A stretch of 64,000 nt of DNA from the NCBI RefSeq assembly GCF_002952775.1, contig NZ_CP025066.1, positions 124,001 through 188,000 of the forward strand, written 5' to 3'. A program made the translations under genes and the position numbers. Under the pieces are notes generated by a model, which saw nothing but the letters and a program-made list of their open reading frames with translations, ran no database searches and was not told the origin of the DNA. Shown one piece after another: positions 8,722 through 17,096 of the stretch. Position 1 is the stretch's first letter. Each line of letters opens with the position of its first letter. The stretch is from Halalkaliarchaeum desulfuricum. Its GTDB lineage: Archaea; Halobacteriota; Halobacteria; Halobacteriales; Haloferacaceae.

Positions 8722-9489
8722 TCAGATGGTCCCGAAGGGTCCGAGACGCGTCCCGTCCAAGAGGTAGGCGTCGGCGTCGGCGAGTCCCACCGGCAGAAAC
8801 GGTGAGAGAAACGACTGTCCATCGACGTTCACCCATGTCCCCCCCGACCGGTCGTTGAACGCCGGAAAGACGACGAGTTCGCTTCCCGAAACGGCGGCTC
8901 CGTCGGCGATGATTCCTTCCTCGCGGAACGGTTCCGGATTGAGTTGGCCGCGGAGCCACGCCCGCTCCATCCGGGTGCCACCCACCTCGTCCCGGAGCCT
9001 GACCTGCGGGTGTTCGTGTCCCATACAGACGACGTCCGCCTCGAATACCTCGGGTGCGGGCCAGGTGTGGCCGTGGACGAGTCCGACGTCGCCATAGACG
9101 GTCCCGTCGGTAGGTGTCACGTCGATCCGGTCGGCGAAGGCGGCCGCGACGCCGCCGTCGTGGTTCCCCTGCACGAGCGTCAGGGGGACCCGGTCGGTCA
9201 CTGCATCGATCAGCGTCTCGATCTCCTCGCGCTCCTCCCCGTCGGGGGCGCGGATCCGGTGGGCGAGATCGCCCAGCACGATCACCCGATCCGCTGCCGT
9301 TCGGTCGAGAAGCGACAACAGTCGCTCTCTGCGACGGTCGGCCGCCGATTCGAGTTCGACGCCGCGTTCGTACCTGAGTCCGATCTCGATGCCGGCGTGG
9401 TAGTCCGCGACTGCAAGCGCCCGCTCCCCGTCGCCGTCGACGATCGCCGCCGCCGCGTTCGCCACCGGCTCGACTGGCGTGGGCGTCAC
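8722..9489 (-). CDS. rpe: RPA-associated metallophosphoesterase (Rpe-like)
   Basis: A 255-residue calcineurin-like phosphoesterase. The metal-site motifs are all present: DYHAG (D and H), LGDLAH, GNHDGG and the two late histidines in HGHTW and GHEHPQ. It belongs to the SbcD-like small phosphoesterases. The gene is third in rpa1-rpap1-rpe, separated from rpap1 by 5 nt, and begins with GTG. The same gene order is known in Haloferax volcanii, where rpe encodes the RPA-associated phosphoesterase. A nuclease or phosphodiesterase role linked to single-stranded DNA is inferred from context; its substrate is not established by the sequence. Confidence 0.85.
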   Translation of the reverse strand: MTPTPVEPVANAAAAIVDGDGERALAVADYHAGIEIGLRYERGVELESAADRRRERLLSLLDRTAADRVIVLGDLAHRIRAPDGEEREEIETLIDAVTDRVPLTLVQGNHDGGVAAAFADRIDVTPTDGTVYGDVGLVHGHTWPAPEVFEADVVCMGHEHPQVRLRDEVGGTRMERAWLRGQLNPEPFREEGIIADGAAVSGSELVVFPAFNDRSGGTWVNVDGQSFLSPFLPVGLADADAYLLDGTRLGPFGTI

Positions 9490-9494
9490 CGTCG

Positions 9495-10988
9495 TCAGAT
9501 CGCCTTCAGACGGTCGTCTCCGGGTTCATAACAGAGGCCGCCCATCAGGGCGTCCTGGATCGCGTCCTCGACTGCACCCGGATCGACACCGTACTCGTCG
9601 ACGACGCGGGCAACGACCGCCTCCCTGTCGGCGCCGTCGCCGTCGTCGATCGCCTCGATCGCCTCGATCGTCGCCGATTCCAGGTCGACGTCCGCCGATT
9701 CAGGCTCGTCGGTCGCCTCGGGTTCTTCAACCGCCTCCGGTTCGGAGGCGTCGATGTCCGCGGTTTCGTCGGTGTCACCCGAATCGATAGCCTCGTCGAC
9801 AGTTTCCGCATCGCCCGCCTCGTCGCCGGCGCCCGCCTCGTCGCCGGCGCCCGCCTCGAGTTCGGCCGCCAGTTCGTCGGCGTCGGGGACGTCGATGTCG
9901 GCCTCGCCGGGGTCGTCGATCTCGGAGCCGGTTGTGAACTCCGCCCCGTACTCGTCTTCGACCTCTTTCCGCTCCTCCTCGTCGAGTTCGTACATCCCGC
10001 CGTCGTCGAGGTCTTCGTCGACGTCTTCGTCTTCGAGGTCTTCCCCGCCCGCGATGTCGTCGTCCGACGACCCACCGACCTCGGTGTCCTCGATCGGCTC
10101 CGTCTCGGCTGCACTCACGTCAGCCGCTGCCTGCGTTTCGTCGAGTTCGGATTCCTGCGTTACAGCCGTCCCATCGTCCACGTCCGCGATCGTGACGTCG
10201 GTCTCCGGCAACGGACCGATCTCCGTGAGACCCACGTCGCCCGGTTCCCCCGGCGCGAGCGAGGGACGAGTCACCTCTTCGCGATCGCCGGCAACGAGTT
10301 CGAGCGCCTCCACGGCCGTCCGACGGATCGCCTCGACGTAGGCGGGCGAGGTGTCGTACGTCTCCAGTGCCTTCGGGATCCCGGCCGCAAGCGCCGGGGA
10401 GGCCCCGCCCGCAGCCAGTGCCTCCCGGAGCCGATCCCCGCGGTGCTGTGACTCCAGCGCGCGGACGAACACCGCGAGCCGGTCGAGAGTGGCTTCCGCA
10501 GTCGAGACGACCCAGCGATCGCGCGTCCGGGCGTCGACCGCGTTGAGACTCTCCGGGCGCACCGACGTGAACACCCGATCGGAGTCCTCCGGTTCGAACG
10601 TCCGGGCCTTCCCGGTGAGCGCGACGAACGCCGGTGGGTCGGCACGCTCGAGGAACGCAGCCTCGTCCGGCTGGTACTGTCCCGCGTACGTGACGAACGC
10701 CCCCGTCGGGTCCACGATCCGTCCCCGGCTCGTCTCCTCGTTTACCGCCTCGACTTCCGTCAACACGCCCACCGCGAACAGCCGGTTGACCCGCGCTCCG
10801 GTCGGCGTCACGACGTAGTTCGGGGCGCGCTCCTCGTCGCTTTCCGAGTACGACAGCGTCGCGTCGTCGAACTCCGCGGCGAACAGCCTGTGGGCGATCT
10901 CCCGTCCGCCACCACCGAAGGATCCACCGTCGCCCGATCCGCCATCGCCCGATCCGCCGTCGCCCGAACTTCCCTCGCCGGCGCTCAT
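9495..10988 (-). CDS. rpap1: RPA-associated protein Rpap1 (OB-fold, COG3390-like)
   Basis: A 497-residue partner of the haloarchaeal single-stranded DNA-binding protein. The N-terminal ~190 residues carry an OB-fold region (REIAHRLFAAEF, then YVVTPTGARVNRLFAVGVLTEVE and a VTYAGQYQPDEAAFL turn). Residues about 285-430 are an extremely acidic, low-complexity linker. The C-terminal ~60 residues form a small helical domain (AVVARVVDEYGVDPGAVEDAI). It starts inside the stop of rpa1 (ATGA overlap), so the two proteins are coupled, as expected for subunits of one complex. An 18-bp tandem repeat at 9813-9858 in the linker codes for a repeated Ala-Gly-Asp-Glu motif and is a likely length-variable site. 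Confidence 0.85.
   Translation of the reverse strand: MSAGEGSSGDGGSGDGGSGDGGSFGGGGREIAHRLFAAEFDDATLSYSESDEERAPNYVVTPTGARVNRLFAVGVLTEVEAVNEETSRGRIVDPTGAFVTYAGQYQPDEAAFLERADPPAFVALTGKARTFEPEDSDRVFTSVRPESLNAVDARTRDRWVVSTAEATLDRLAVFVRALESQHRGDRLREALAAGGASPALAAGIPKALETYDTSPAYVEAIRRTAVEALELVAGDREEVTRPSLAPGEPGDVGLTEIGPLPETDVTIADVDDGTAVTQESELDETQAAADVSAAETEPIEDTEVGGSSDDDIAGGEDLEDEDVDEDLDDGGMYELDEEERKEVEDEYGAEFTTGSEIDDPGEADIDVPDADELAAELEAGAGDEAGAGDEAGDAETVDEAIDSGDTDETADIDASEPEAVEEPEATDEPESADVDLESATIEAIEAIDDGDGADREAVVARVVDEYGVDPGAVEDAIQDALMGGLCYEPGDDRLKAI
9813..9858. repeat. 18-bp tandem repeat, about 2.5 copies, inside rpap1
   Basis: GCCCGCCTCGTCGCCGGC occurs at 9813-9830 and 9831-9848 with ten more matching bases to 9858. 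Being 18 bp, it keeps the rpap1 frame and encodes a repeated acidic six-residue unit in the linker. Confidence 0.9.
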
Positions 10989-12295
10989 CGGCGCTCACCT
11001 CCGTCGGCAGCGGGACCGCCAACTGGAGTCGAACCCAGTCGTTCCAGGGCCGCTTTCGCCTCCTCGGCGGGATCGTCCGCTACCGGCTCGAACGCCTCGG
11101 CGTTGAGGTTGGCGCCGTAGTCGTCGACCGAGAGGTTCCCCCGGACACGGAACGTTCGTCCCTCGATCCGGTTTGCGATCTCCGCCGCGACGACCTCCTT
11201 GTCCATCGCGTCGCGCGCGGCGGATTTCGCCTCTTCGATACCGCCGCCGTACACCTCCGCGGTGAGTTCGGTTCCCAGGATCGCAGTTAACGTCCCTGTC
11301 CCGTCGTCGACGATCGCCTTCACCCGGAGGTCGTCCTCGGCCTCGACCGCCCCGTGGCTCCGGCACTGTCCACCCTGAACCACGCGTCCACACTCGGGAC
11401 ACCGCTCGATCAACCCCGAGCCATCCCGCAGTTGGATCACGGTGCCGACGACTTCGACGTCGTACATCCCGCCGGTCTCGACCGCCCGTCCGACCGACAG
11501 CTGGGGGGCGTCCTCGCGCACCGCGACCGCCTCCGGCAGCGGTGTGACGGTCGTAAACTCCGAGAGGTTCACCGACGGCACGCCGCGGAACTCCCGGACA
11601 TACACGTCCTCGATCCGGAGGTCGGCGCCGGGCTCGATCTCGGCTCTGGGCGACCAATCGGTGAACGGCAGCCGGCCGGTTTCGTCGCCGACCTCCCCCG
11701 AGAGGATCTCGGTTTCCCCGTCCCGGCCGTCGATCGTCCGCCGCTCCATCTCGAGGACCCGAACCTCGATCGTCCGCCCGCGATCGCCGGGTTCGAGGTC
11801 GATCAGGCTCGACTCCCCGCCGACCTCGTAGGGAACCTCGAGGTCGTCGGCCACCGCGACGCTCGTGTTCTCGCCGAGGTTGAGTTCCGGCTGTCCGTCC
11901 CACTCGCGAACGCCGGCGTTGCCCACGGTGATCGAGTCGCCGGGTTCGAACCCGAAGTCCTGCCAGGCGGTGTAGGAGATCACACCGGTCTCGTCGGCGA
12001 GTTCCCCCTCTCGGATCTCGACGTCTTCTCCCTGATAGCGAATCGTCCGTCTGCCCACGGTCAACACTTTCCCGGTGACGGTGACGTTCGATTTATCGGG
12101 CGTCACCTCCGCGACGTCAAGGGAGACGGGTTCGGCGGAGCCGCCACCGCCGTCGCCGTGTTTGCGCCGGATCGACTGTTTGGCTTCCTCGATCGGTACG
12201 CTGTACTGGAGCAGGTTCTCCAGGTCGGATCTGACCTCCGATTTGTCGACGCCGAGAGCGGAGGCGAGCTCCTCGGCATGTTTGTCTACGTCCAT
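10985..12295 (-). CDS. rpa1: Single-stranded DNA-binding protein Rpa1
   Basis: A 436-residue replication protein A homologue. Three OB folds can be placed at about residues 60-150, 165-255 and 275-390. The last contains a zinc site, C299-x2-C302-x8-C311-x2-H314. The protein binds single-stranded DNA in replication and repair in the nucleoid. The first ~50 residues form a helical N-terminal region common to haloarchaeal Rpa1. The start is supported by TTTATA on the minus strand at 12326-12321, centred 28 nt upstream. It heads the rpa1-rpap1-rpe operon, matching Haloferax gene order. Confidence 0.93.
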   Translation of the reverse strand: MDVDKHAEELASALGVDKSEVRSDLENLLQYSVPIEEAKQSIRRKHGDGGGGSAEPVSLDVAEVTPDKSNVTVTGKVLTVGRRTIRYQGEDVEIREGELADETGVISYTAWQDFGFEPGDSITVGNAGVREWDGQPELNLGENTSVAVADDLEVPYEVGGESSLIDLEPGDRGRTIEVRVLEMERRTIDGRDGETEILSGEVGDETGRLPFTDWSPRAEIEPGADLRIEDVYVREFRGVPSVNLSEFTTVTPLPEAVAVREDAPQLSVGRAVETGGMYDVEVVGTVIQLRDGSGLIERCPECGRVVQGGQCRSHGAVEAEDDLRVKAIVDDGTGTLTAILGTELTAEVYGGGIEEAKSAARDAMDKEVVAAEIANRIEGRTFRVRGNLSVDDYGANLNAEAFEPVADDPAEEAKAALERLGSTPVGGPAADGGERR

Positions 12296-12320
12296 CGGCC
12301 GGGAATTGGTCGTGGCTTCC

Positions 12321-12326
12321 TATAAA
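12321..12326 (-). promoter_or_regulatory. TATA box of the rpa1 operon
   Basis: Minus-strand TTTATA centred 28 nt before the rpa1 ATG, consistent with a leaderless transcript for the three-gene operon. Confidence 0.65.
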
Positions 12327-12378
12327 GGATTGTTCGCTCAGGGGGTCGATCGGTGGCTCGTTCGATCACGCCGTCGGA

Positions 12379-13224
12379 TCAGGCCGTCCGCGGCGGCGGG
12401 ACGAGAAAGACGTTCCCGTTCGCACGCGCGACCACGTCTTCGGAGACGCTGCCCAAAAGGAGCCGCCGGAGCCGACTGTGTCCTCGTGATCCGAGCAACA
12501 CCGCCGTCGGGTCGTACTCGGACTCGGCTGCGAGGATCTCTTCGGCGGGATCGCCCCGGCGAACGTCGGTCTCGACCTCGATGTCCCACTCGTCGAGCCG
12601 TTCGGCGAGTTCATCCAGGCGATCTGCCGGGGAGAGTTCGCCCTCGGGATCCGGATCCTTCGGCGATCGGACGTGTACGAGCGTCGCCTCCTGTGTGGCG
12701 TGCCGGAGATACGAAAACGACTGGAACGCACGGTCGGCGTTCTCGGAGAAATCGGTGGCAAACAGCACGCGCTGGAAGAGATGTTTCCGGACGACCTCGG
12801 GATCCTCGGCCCCGCGTTCGACCCGGTTGACCACCAGCGGCACGACCGTCGTCCTGGCGAGGTTCCGGGCGGTCGAACCGATCACCCGGTTCTCGAGCGG
12901 GCTCTTCCCGCGGGAACCGACGACAGTCAGGTCGGCGTTGACCGTTCCGGCGACCCCGTTGATCCGTCGGTGTGGCGTCCCGCGGACCACGTGCGTCTCG
13001 ACGTCGAACCCTGCGTTCTCCATTGTTCGACTGTATCGGGCGAGTCCCCGCTTTCGCCGCCCCTCGAAGTCCAATCCGGGCATGCCCGCGTGGACGTTCG
13101 AAGGGACGACAGTTACCAGATGCACCTCCTCGACGCCGATGCGGCCCAGACAGCCGAGACAGGTCTCGTTTTCGATCGCCGCCTCGCTGGCCGCAGAAAG
13201 GTCAGTAGCGTACACCGCTTTCAT
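12379..13224 (-). CDS. Tandem universal stress protein (two USP domains)
   Basis: A 281-residue cytoplasmic protein made of two USP domains, residues about 1-135 and 145-281. Each has the opening strand (MKAVYATDLS; VLFATDFSENAD) and the ATP-loop pattern G-x2-G-x(9)-G-(S/T): VVGSRGKSPLENRVIGST and LLGSRGHSRLRRLLLGSVS. ATP-binding USPs help survival under energy or redox stress. I start at the ATG at 13224, not the longer frame reaching 13350, because the USP fold begins exactly there and ATATAATAT lies 26 nt upstream. Near an FNT-USP and an APC-USP fusion, it belongs to a window rich in this domain. Confidence 0.88.
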   Translation of the reverse strand: MKAVYATDLSAASEAAIENETCLGCLGRIGVEEVHLVTVVPSNVHAGMPGLDFEGRRKRGLARYSRTMENAGFDVETHVVRGTPHRRINGVAGTVNADLTVVGSRGKSPLENRVIGSTARNLARTTVVPLVVNRVERGAEDPEVVRKHLFQRVLFATDFSENADRAFQSFSYLRHATQEATLVHVRSPKDPDPEGELSPADRLDELAERLDEWDIEVETDVRRGDPAEEILAAESEYDPTAVLLGSRGHSRLRRLLLGSVSEDVVARANGNVFLVPPPRTA

Positions 13225-13555
13225 ACTCGTGTTACGGACGGGGGATATAATATTGTTTTGATAACCCAATATCGGTGAGTCGAAACGCTCCAGTTTGCGC
13301 GGGGGAGATCGGCGGCCACCTCCGCAGATACGCCCGTCTGGTTTCATCAAATCCCCCCATATTTCGGAAACTTATGCGGATATTCCCGTGGGATATCGAT
13401 GGCATTCTTTGCAGTAATATTGTCTATCAATCCCAAAACTGTTATTACACCGCGTCGGTTATGAACGAGCGAGTGAGAACGCGTGATTCGCACACGATCC
13501 GACAGCACGCGAGGTGGCAACGAATGACAACTAAACTGAAGGGAGGTGAACGCGA
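13225..13555. promoter_or_regulatory. 331-nt intergenic region with divergent promoters
   Basis: The left edge holds the minus-strand TATA element for the tandem USP (ATATAATAT at 13245-13253). The right side is AT-rich and carries TTATTACA at 13442-13449, a possible promoter for the small membrane protein and TauE genes, giving a leader of about 85 nt. A 32-codon frame from ATG 13461 ends in the TGA at 13557-13559, overlapping the next start; it contains the Shine-Dalgarno sequence and could be a short leader peptide, but nothing else supports it. Confidence 0.5.
13542..13549 (+). promoter_or_regulatory. Strong Shine-Dalgarno deciding a GTG start
   Basis: GGAGGTGA matches the full anti-Shine-Dalgarno of archaeal 16S rRNA and ends 6 nt before the GTG at 13556. 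It is the main proof that the 49-codon gene is translated. Confidence 0.8.
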
Positions 13556-13705
13556 GTGATCGAGGCGCTCGGACTGCCGGCATGGTTGCAGGCTGCACTA
13601 CTCGTCGGCGTCGTGCTCGTCGAGGCCGTCCTGCTGTACGTCGGCTACGGCTATCTCGAAGACCGGGCTGCACCACGCGTGATCGAGACGATACAGAACG
13701 CCTGA
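13556..13705 (+). CDS. Small single-span membrane protein (DUF7512-like)
   Basis: A 49-residue protein with one membrane helix (residues about 11-33, from WLQAALLVGVVLVEAV to VGYGYL) and a short charged tail. It has a perfect Shine-Dalgarno and ends 3 nt before the TauE/SafE gene. I recall small proteins of this form, annotated DUF7512, directly upstream of TauE/SafE exporters in haloarchaea; the family number is from memory. A role as accessory subunit or assembly partner of the exporter is inferred from the constant pairing. Confidence 0.75.
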   Translation: MIEALGLPAWLQAALLVGVVLVEAVLLYVGYGYLEDRAAPRVIETIQNA

Positions 13706-13708
13706 TCG

Positions 13709-14755
13709 ATGGAGCTACTTGGACTTACCCCAGAACTGCTTGCACTGTTCGTCAGCTTCGGGTTCATGGTCGGGGTGTTCTTCGGGTTCTTCGGCATGGG
13801 TGGTTCGTTTCTGGTCACCCCCGCGCTGTTGATCCTGGGGTATCCCGCACCGGTCGCGATCGGTTCTAGCATGGCGTTCGTCTTCGGGACCGCCGTCATC
13901 GCGACGCTGAAACACCACGACGTCGGCGAAGTGGACTACAAACTCGGCGCCCTGATGTTCGTCGGGATCGCGCTGGGCATCGAGGCGGGGAAGATGATCG
14001 TGCTGTTTCTCGATCGGCTCGGTCAGGCCGAACTCGTGGTCGGGATCGCCTACATCCTGTTGCTGGCGGCGATCGGCCTCATCTTCACCCGAAACGCCCT
14101 CAAAAAGAACAGCGAGAGAGACGCAAACGACGAGTCCGGTGACCACGGGACACCCGACGACGAAGACGACATCCCCGACATCGCCAAAAAGATCAAGTCG
14201 TACAACGTTCCGCCGATGGTAACGTTGACGGACGGAAGCAAGGCCTCGATGTGGACGATCTCGGGTGTCGGCGGCGGCGTCGGGGTCGTCTCGGGTTTCC
14301 TCGGAGTGGGCGGCGGATTCATCCGCATGCCCGCGATCTACTACCTGATCGGCGTCTCGCTCACAGCCGCGGTCGGCACCAGCCTGTTCGGCGCGCTGAT
14401 GTCCGGCGCCGTCGGCGCGTTCACCTACGGACTCTCCGGCGTCATCGACCTGGGTGTCGTCACGGCGCTTCTGGTCGGCAGCGCGCTGGGCGCCCGGATC
14501 GGCTCGGCTTCGACGGCGTACGTCGACGAGGACGACGTCACGATCTACTTCGGGATCATGCTGCTTCTGGCCAGCACCGCCGTCGCGTTCGGCGAACTCG
14601 CCACCTGGTTCGAAATGCCGATTCTGGACACCGTGAGCTTCGTTCTGCTGATTGGCTCGTCGGTGTTCGTAACGGCCGTGATCCTCTATTACGGCGGCGT
14701 GGCGTTGCGGGAAAAGAAGGCGACGACGACAGTCGCTCCGGGAGGTGACGACTGA
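13709..14755 (+). CDS. TauE/SafE family sulfite/organosulfonate exporter
   Basis: A 348-residue membrane protein with eight or so membrane segments in two halves. The halves carry the family's glycine-rich repeats: FFGFFGMGGSFLVTPALLILG early and VSGFLGVGGGFIRMPAIYYLIG in the second half. A cytoplasmic acidic loop of about 50 residues (NSERDANDESGDHG...) separates them. TauE/SafE proteins export sulfite, sulfonates or sulfoacetate, or act in sulfur-compound traffic. It lies 3 nt after the small membrane protein and overlaps the Shine-Dalgarno of the permease, so the three genes form an operon. Substrate is not determined here. Confidence 0.88.
   Translation: MELLGLTPELLALFVSFGFMVGVFFGFFGMGGSFLVTPALLILGYPAPVAIGSSMAFVFGTAVIATLKHHDVGEVDYKLGALMFVGIALGIEAGKMIVLFLDRLGQAELVVGIAYILLLAAIGLIFTRNALKKNSERDANDESGDHGTPDDEDDIPDIAKKIKSYNVPPMVTLTDGSKASMWTISGVGGGVGVVSGFLGVGGGFIRMPAIYYLIGVSLTAAVGTSLFGALMSGAVGAFTYGLSGVIDLGVVTALLVGSALGARIGSASTAYVDEDDVTIYFGIMLLLASTAVAFGELATWFEMPILDTVSFVLLIGSSVFVTAVILYYGGVALREKKATTTVAPGGDD
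14741..14748 (+). promoter_or_regulatory. Shine-Dalgarno for the APC permease
   Basis: GGAGGTGA lies inside the last codons of the exporter gene, 8 nt before ATG 14757. It argues for this ATG over the GTG at 14745, which would sit within the Shine-Dalgarno itself. Confidence 0.75.
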
Positions 14756-14756
14756 A

Positions 14757-17033
14757 ATGGTCACGGAACTCCGGCGTGACCTCGGCCTCCCGGCGACGAC
14801 TGCGATCGCGATCGGCGCCATGGTCGGCTCCGGTATCTTCATCCTCCCCGGTATCGCGTACGCGGCGGCCGGGCCCGCCGTCGTGGCGGCGTACCTGATT
14901 GCGGGGATCCTTGTGCTCCCTGCGGCGCTGTCCGCCTCGGAGATGGCGACCGCGATGCCCGAGGACGGCGGGTCGTACGTGTACGTCGAACGCGGAATGG
15001 GACCGATACTCGGAACCATCGCGGGGATCGGAAACTGGTTCATGCTCTCGTTTAAAGGGGCGTTGGCACTCGTGGGCGGGGTTCCGTACCTGGTGTACGT
15101 GGCCCCGACACTCGCGGAGTACATCCTGCTGATCGCGCTGGGGCTCGCGGTGGCGTTCACCGTACTCAACGTCGTCAGCACGAAATCGACCGGCGGCCTG
15201 CAGTTCGCCATCGTCGGGATCATGATACTCGCGATGGGATACTTCGTGATCGGCGGCGTCGGCGGGATCTCGCCCGCACAGACCGCCGGATCCTTCGATC
15301 TCGCCTCCGAGGGGATCCTCGCGGCGACTGGGCTCGTGTTCGTCTCGTATGCGGGCGTGATCAAGATCACCGCCGTGGCAGAGGAAGTGAAAGATCCCGG
15401 ACGGACGATTCCTCTCGCGATGATCGGTGCGCTGGCGTTGACCACCGCAATGTACGTGCTGGTCGTCTACGTGGCGATCGGCGTCGCGCCCGACCTCTCG
15501 CCGGGCGGGGAGTTCGTCCCGGCCGGCGGCGAGGAGGTCGCCTCCATCGCCTACGCCGCAGACGCCGCCCTCGGCGACATCGGCGTCGCGATCGTCGTCC
15601 TCGCGGCGCTTCTCGCGCTCGCGTCGACCGCAAACGCTGGATTGCTTTCGGCCTCGCGGTTCCCGTTCGCGATGGCCCGCGACGGGCTCGCGCCGCCGCA
15701 GTTCGAGCGACTCAGCCAGCGGTTCAAGACGCCCGCGCTGGCTGTCGGCATCACCGGCGGGATGATGATGGTGATGATCGCGACGCTGCCGATCGAGCAG
15801 GTCGCAAAGCTCGGCAGCGCGTTCCAGATCCTCGTGTTCGTCCTGGTGAACCTCGCGGTGATCGGGTTTCGGGAGGGCGCCGTCGAGAACTACGATCCGG
15901 AGTTCGTCGCGCCGCTGTATCCGTGGATGCAGGTGTTCGGCATGGCCGGCGGGCTGATCGTGTTGACCCAGATGGGAACCGTCCCCCTGGCGGGGGCGGC
16001 GCTCATCACGGTCGTCGCGATCGGATGGTACTTCGTCTACGCACGCCCGCGGGTCGACCGAGAGGGAGCCGTCCGGAAGGGCGCCCGCGAGAACGTCGGC
16101 AACCGAGCAATCGAGGAGACTCGACGGCTGTTCGAGTCGGACGAAACGTTCGACGTTCTGGTCGCGATCACCGACGACACGTCTCCGGCAATGAAACGAG
16201 AACTGGTCCGAACTGCGAACGACATCGGTCGACTCCGGACGACCTCCGTCTCAGTTGTCGAGTTCGTCGACGTCCCCCACCAGATGTTTGCCGAAACCCA
16301 TCCCACCGTCTCGACGGAGGCGCCTGAGTGGTTGAATGGTGTGCGAGCCGACGGCGGATCGCCGGCGAACAAAGGCGGCCTCCAGTACCGACGGATCGAG
16401 GCAGAACACCCCGCACAGTCGATGGTCGACTACGCCACCTACGAGGGCCACGACCTGCTGGTGATGGAACGTGACAGGGCCGACTTCCACAAGCGGCTGT
16501 TCGGCAAGGGAACCGACTGGATACTCGAGAACGCCCCCTGTGACGTGCTCCTGGTCGACGAAGGCTCCGATCCGGCGGCGAACGACCATCCCGGCGTAAA
16601 CGACGTCTCGGAGGTGGCGGTGGTCGCAAACCGCGGGCCGTACGACCCCGTGAAGCTCCTGATTGCAGACTCGATCGCCGAGGAAGCCGGCGCCGGAATC
16701 CATCTCCTGCAGGCGATTCCTGCGGACGCCCCCGAAAGTAGACGGGAGACGATCGAGTCGTACCACGATCGGTTGATCTCGACGTTGACCGTCCCGACCC
16801 GATCGACGGTGATCGAAACCGACGACGAGATCACGGGACTCGCGCGGTTCGTCGGCGACGCGGAACTACTCGTCACCGGGGTCGACCGTACGGGACTCAC
16901 CGCACGACTGCTCGGGCGGCCGGGCAACCGGCTCGTCGACTCCGTCGAGGCGAACGCCGTGATGGTGAAAAGCCACGCCGACCGGAAACCGGGGCTGGTT
17001 CAGCGGTTCCTGATGGACCACGTCTTCGGGTGA
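14757..17033 (+). CDS. Amino acid/polyamine/organocation (APC) permease fused to USP domains
   Basis: A 758-residue fusion. Residues 1 to about 430 form a 12-span APC-superfamily permease; the first helix has the typical broken-helix motif IGAMVGSGIFILPG. Residues about 455-755 are soluble and hold two USP-like domains, one starting FDVLVAITDD and the other after VAVVANRGPYDP. The second ends with LLVTGVDRTGLTARLLGRPGNRLV, a remnant of the USP nucleotide loop. Such transporters take up amino acids or related cations with protons or sodium, and the USP tail is thought to regulate them. Translation is coupled to the TauE/SafE gene. Substrate is unknown. Confidence 0.88.
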   Translation: MVTELRRDLGLPATTAIAIGAMVGSGIFILPGIAYAAAGPAVVAAYLIAGILVLPAALSASEMATAMPEDGGSYVYVERGMGPILGTIAGIGNWFMLSFKGALALVGGVPYLVYVAPTLAEYILLIALGLAVAFTVLNVVSTKSTGGLQFAIVGIMILAMGYFVIGGVGGISPAQTAGSFDLASEGILAATGLVFVSYAGVIKITAVAEEVKDPGRTIPLAMIGALALTTAMYVLVVYVAIGVAPDLSPGGEFVPAGGEEVASIAYAADAALGDIGVAIVVLAALLALASTANAGLLSASRFPFAMARDGLAPPQFERLSQRFKTPALAVGITGGMMMVMIATLPIEQVAKLGSAFQILVFVLVNLAVIGFREGAVENYDPEFVAPLYPWMQVFGMAGGLIVLTQMGTVPLAGAALITVVAIGWYFVYARPRVDREGAVRKGARENVGNRAIEETRRLFESDETFDVLVAITDDTSPAMKRELVRTANDIGRLRTTSVSVVEFVDVPHQMFAETHPTVSTEAPEWLNGVRADGGSPANKGGLQYRRIEAEHPAQSMVDYATYEGHDLLVMERDRADFHKRLFGKGTDWILENAPCDVLLVDEGSDPAANDHPGVNDVSEVAVVANRGPYDPVKLLIADSIAEEAGAGIHLLQAIPADAPESRRETIESYHDRLISTLTVPTRSTVIETDDEITGLARFVGDAELLVTGVDRTGLTARLLGRPGNRLVDSVEANAVMVKSHADRKPGLVQRFLMDHVFG

Positions 17034-17096
17034 GCGGCGGACGATCGACCACGGCCTCACAGAGCCTTTTTGGGCCCACGACCGATCGAAACAGGT

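Noticed and set aside
9813-9858. Short tandem repeats read as a CRISPR-like array
   Set aside because: No spacers; direct 18-bp repeats in frame within the acidic linker of rpap1. No CRISPR array or cas gene is seen in the window.
13461-13559. 32-codon frame before the small membrane protein
   Set aside because: It overlaps the Shine-Dalgarno and start of the next gene and has no Shine-Dalgarno of its own; kept only as a possible leader peptide.
13715-15445. Minus-strand 576-codon frame opposite TauE and the permease
   Set aside because: Spans two real genes in antisense; no domain.
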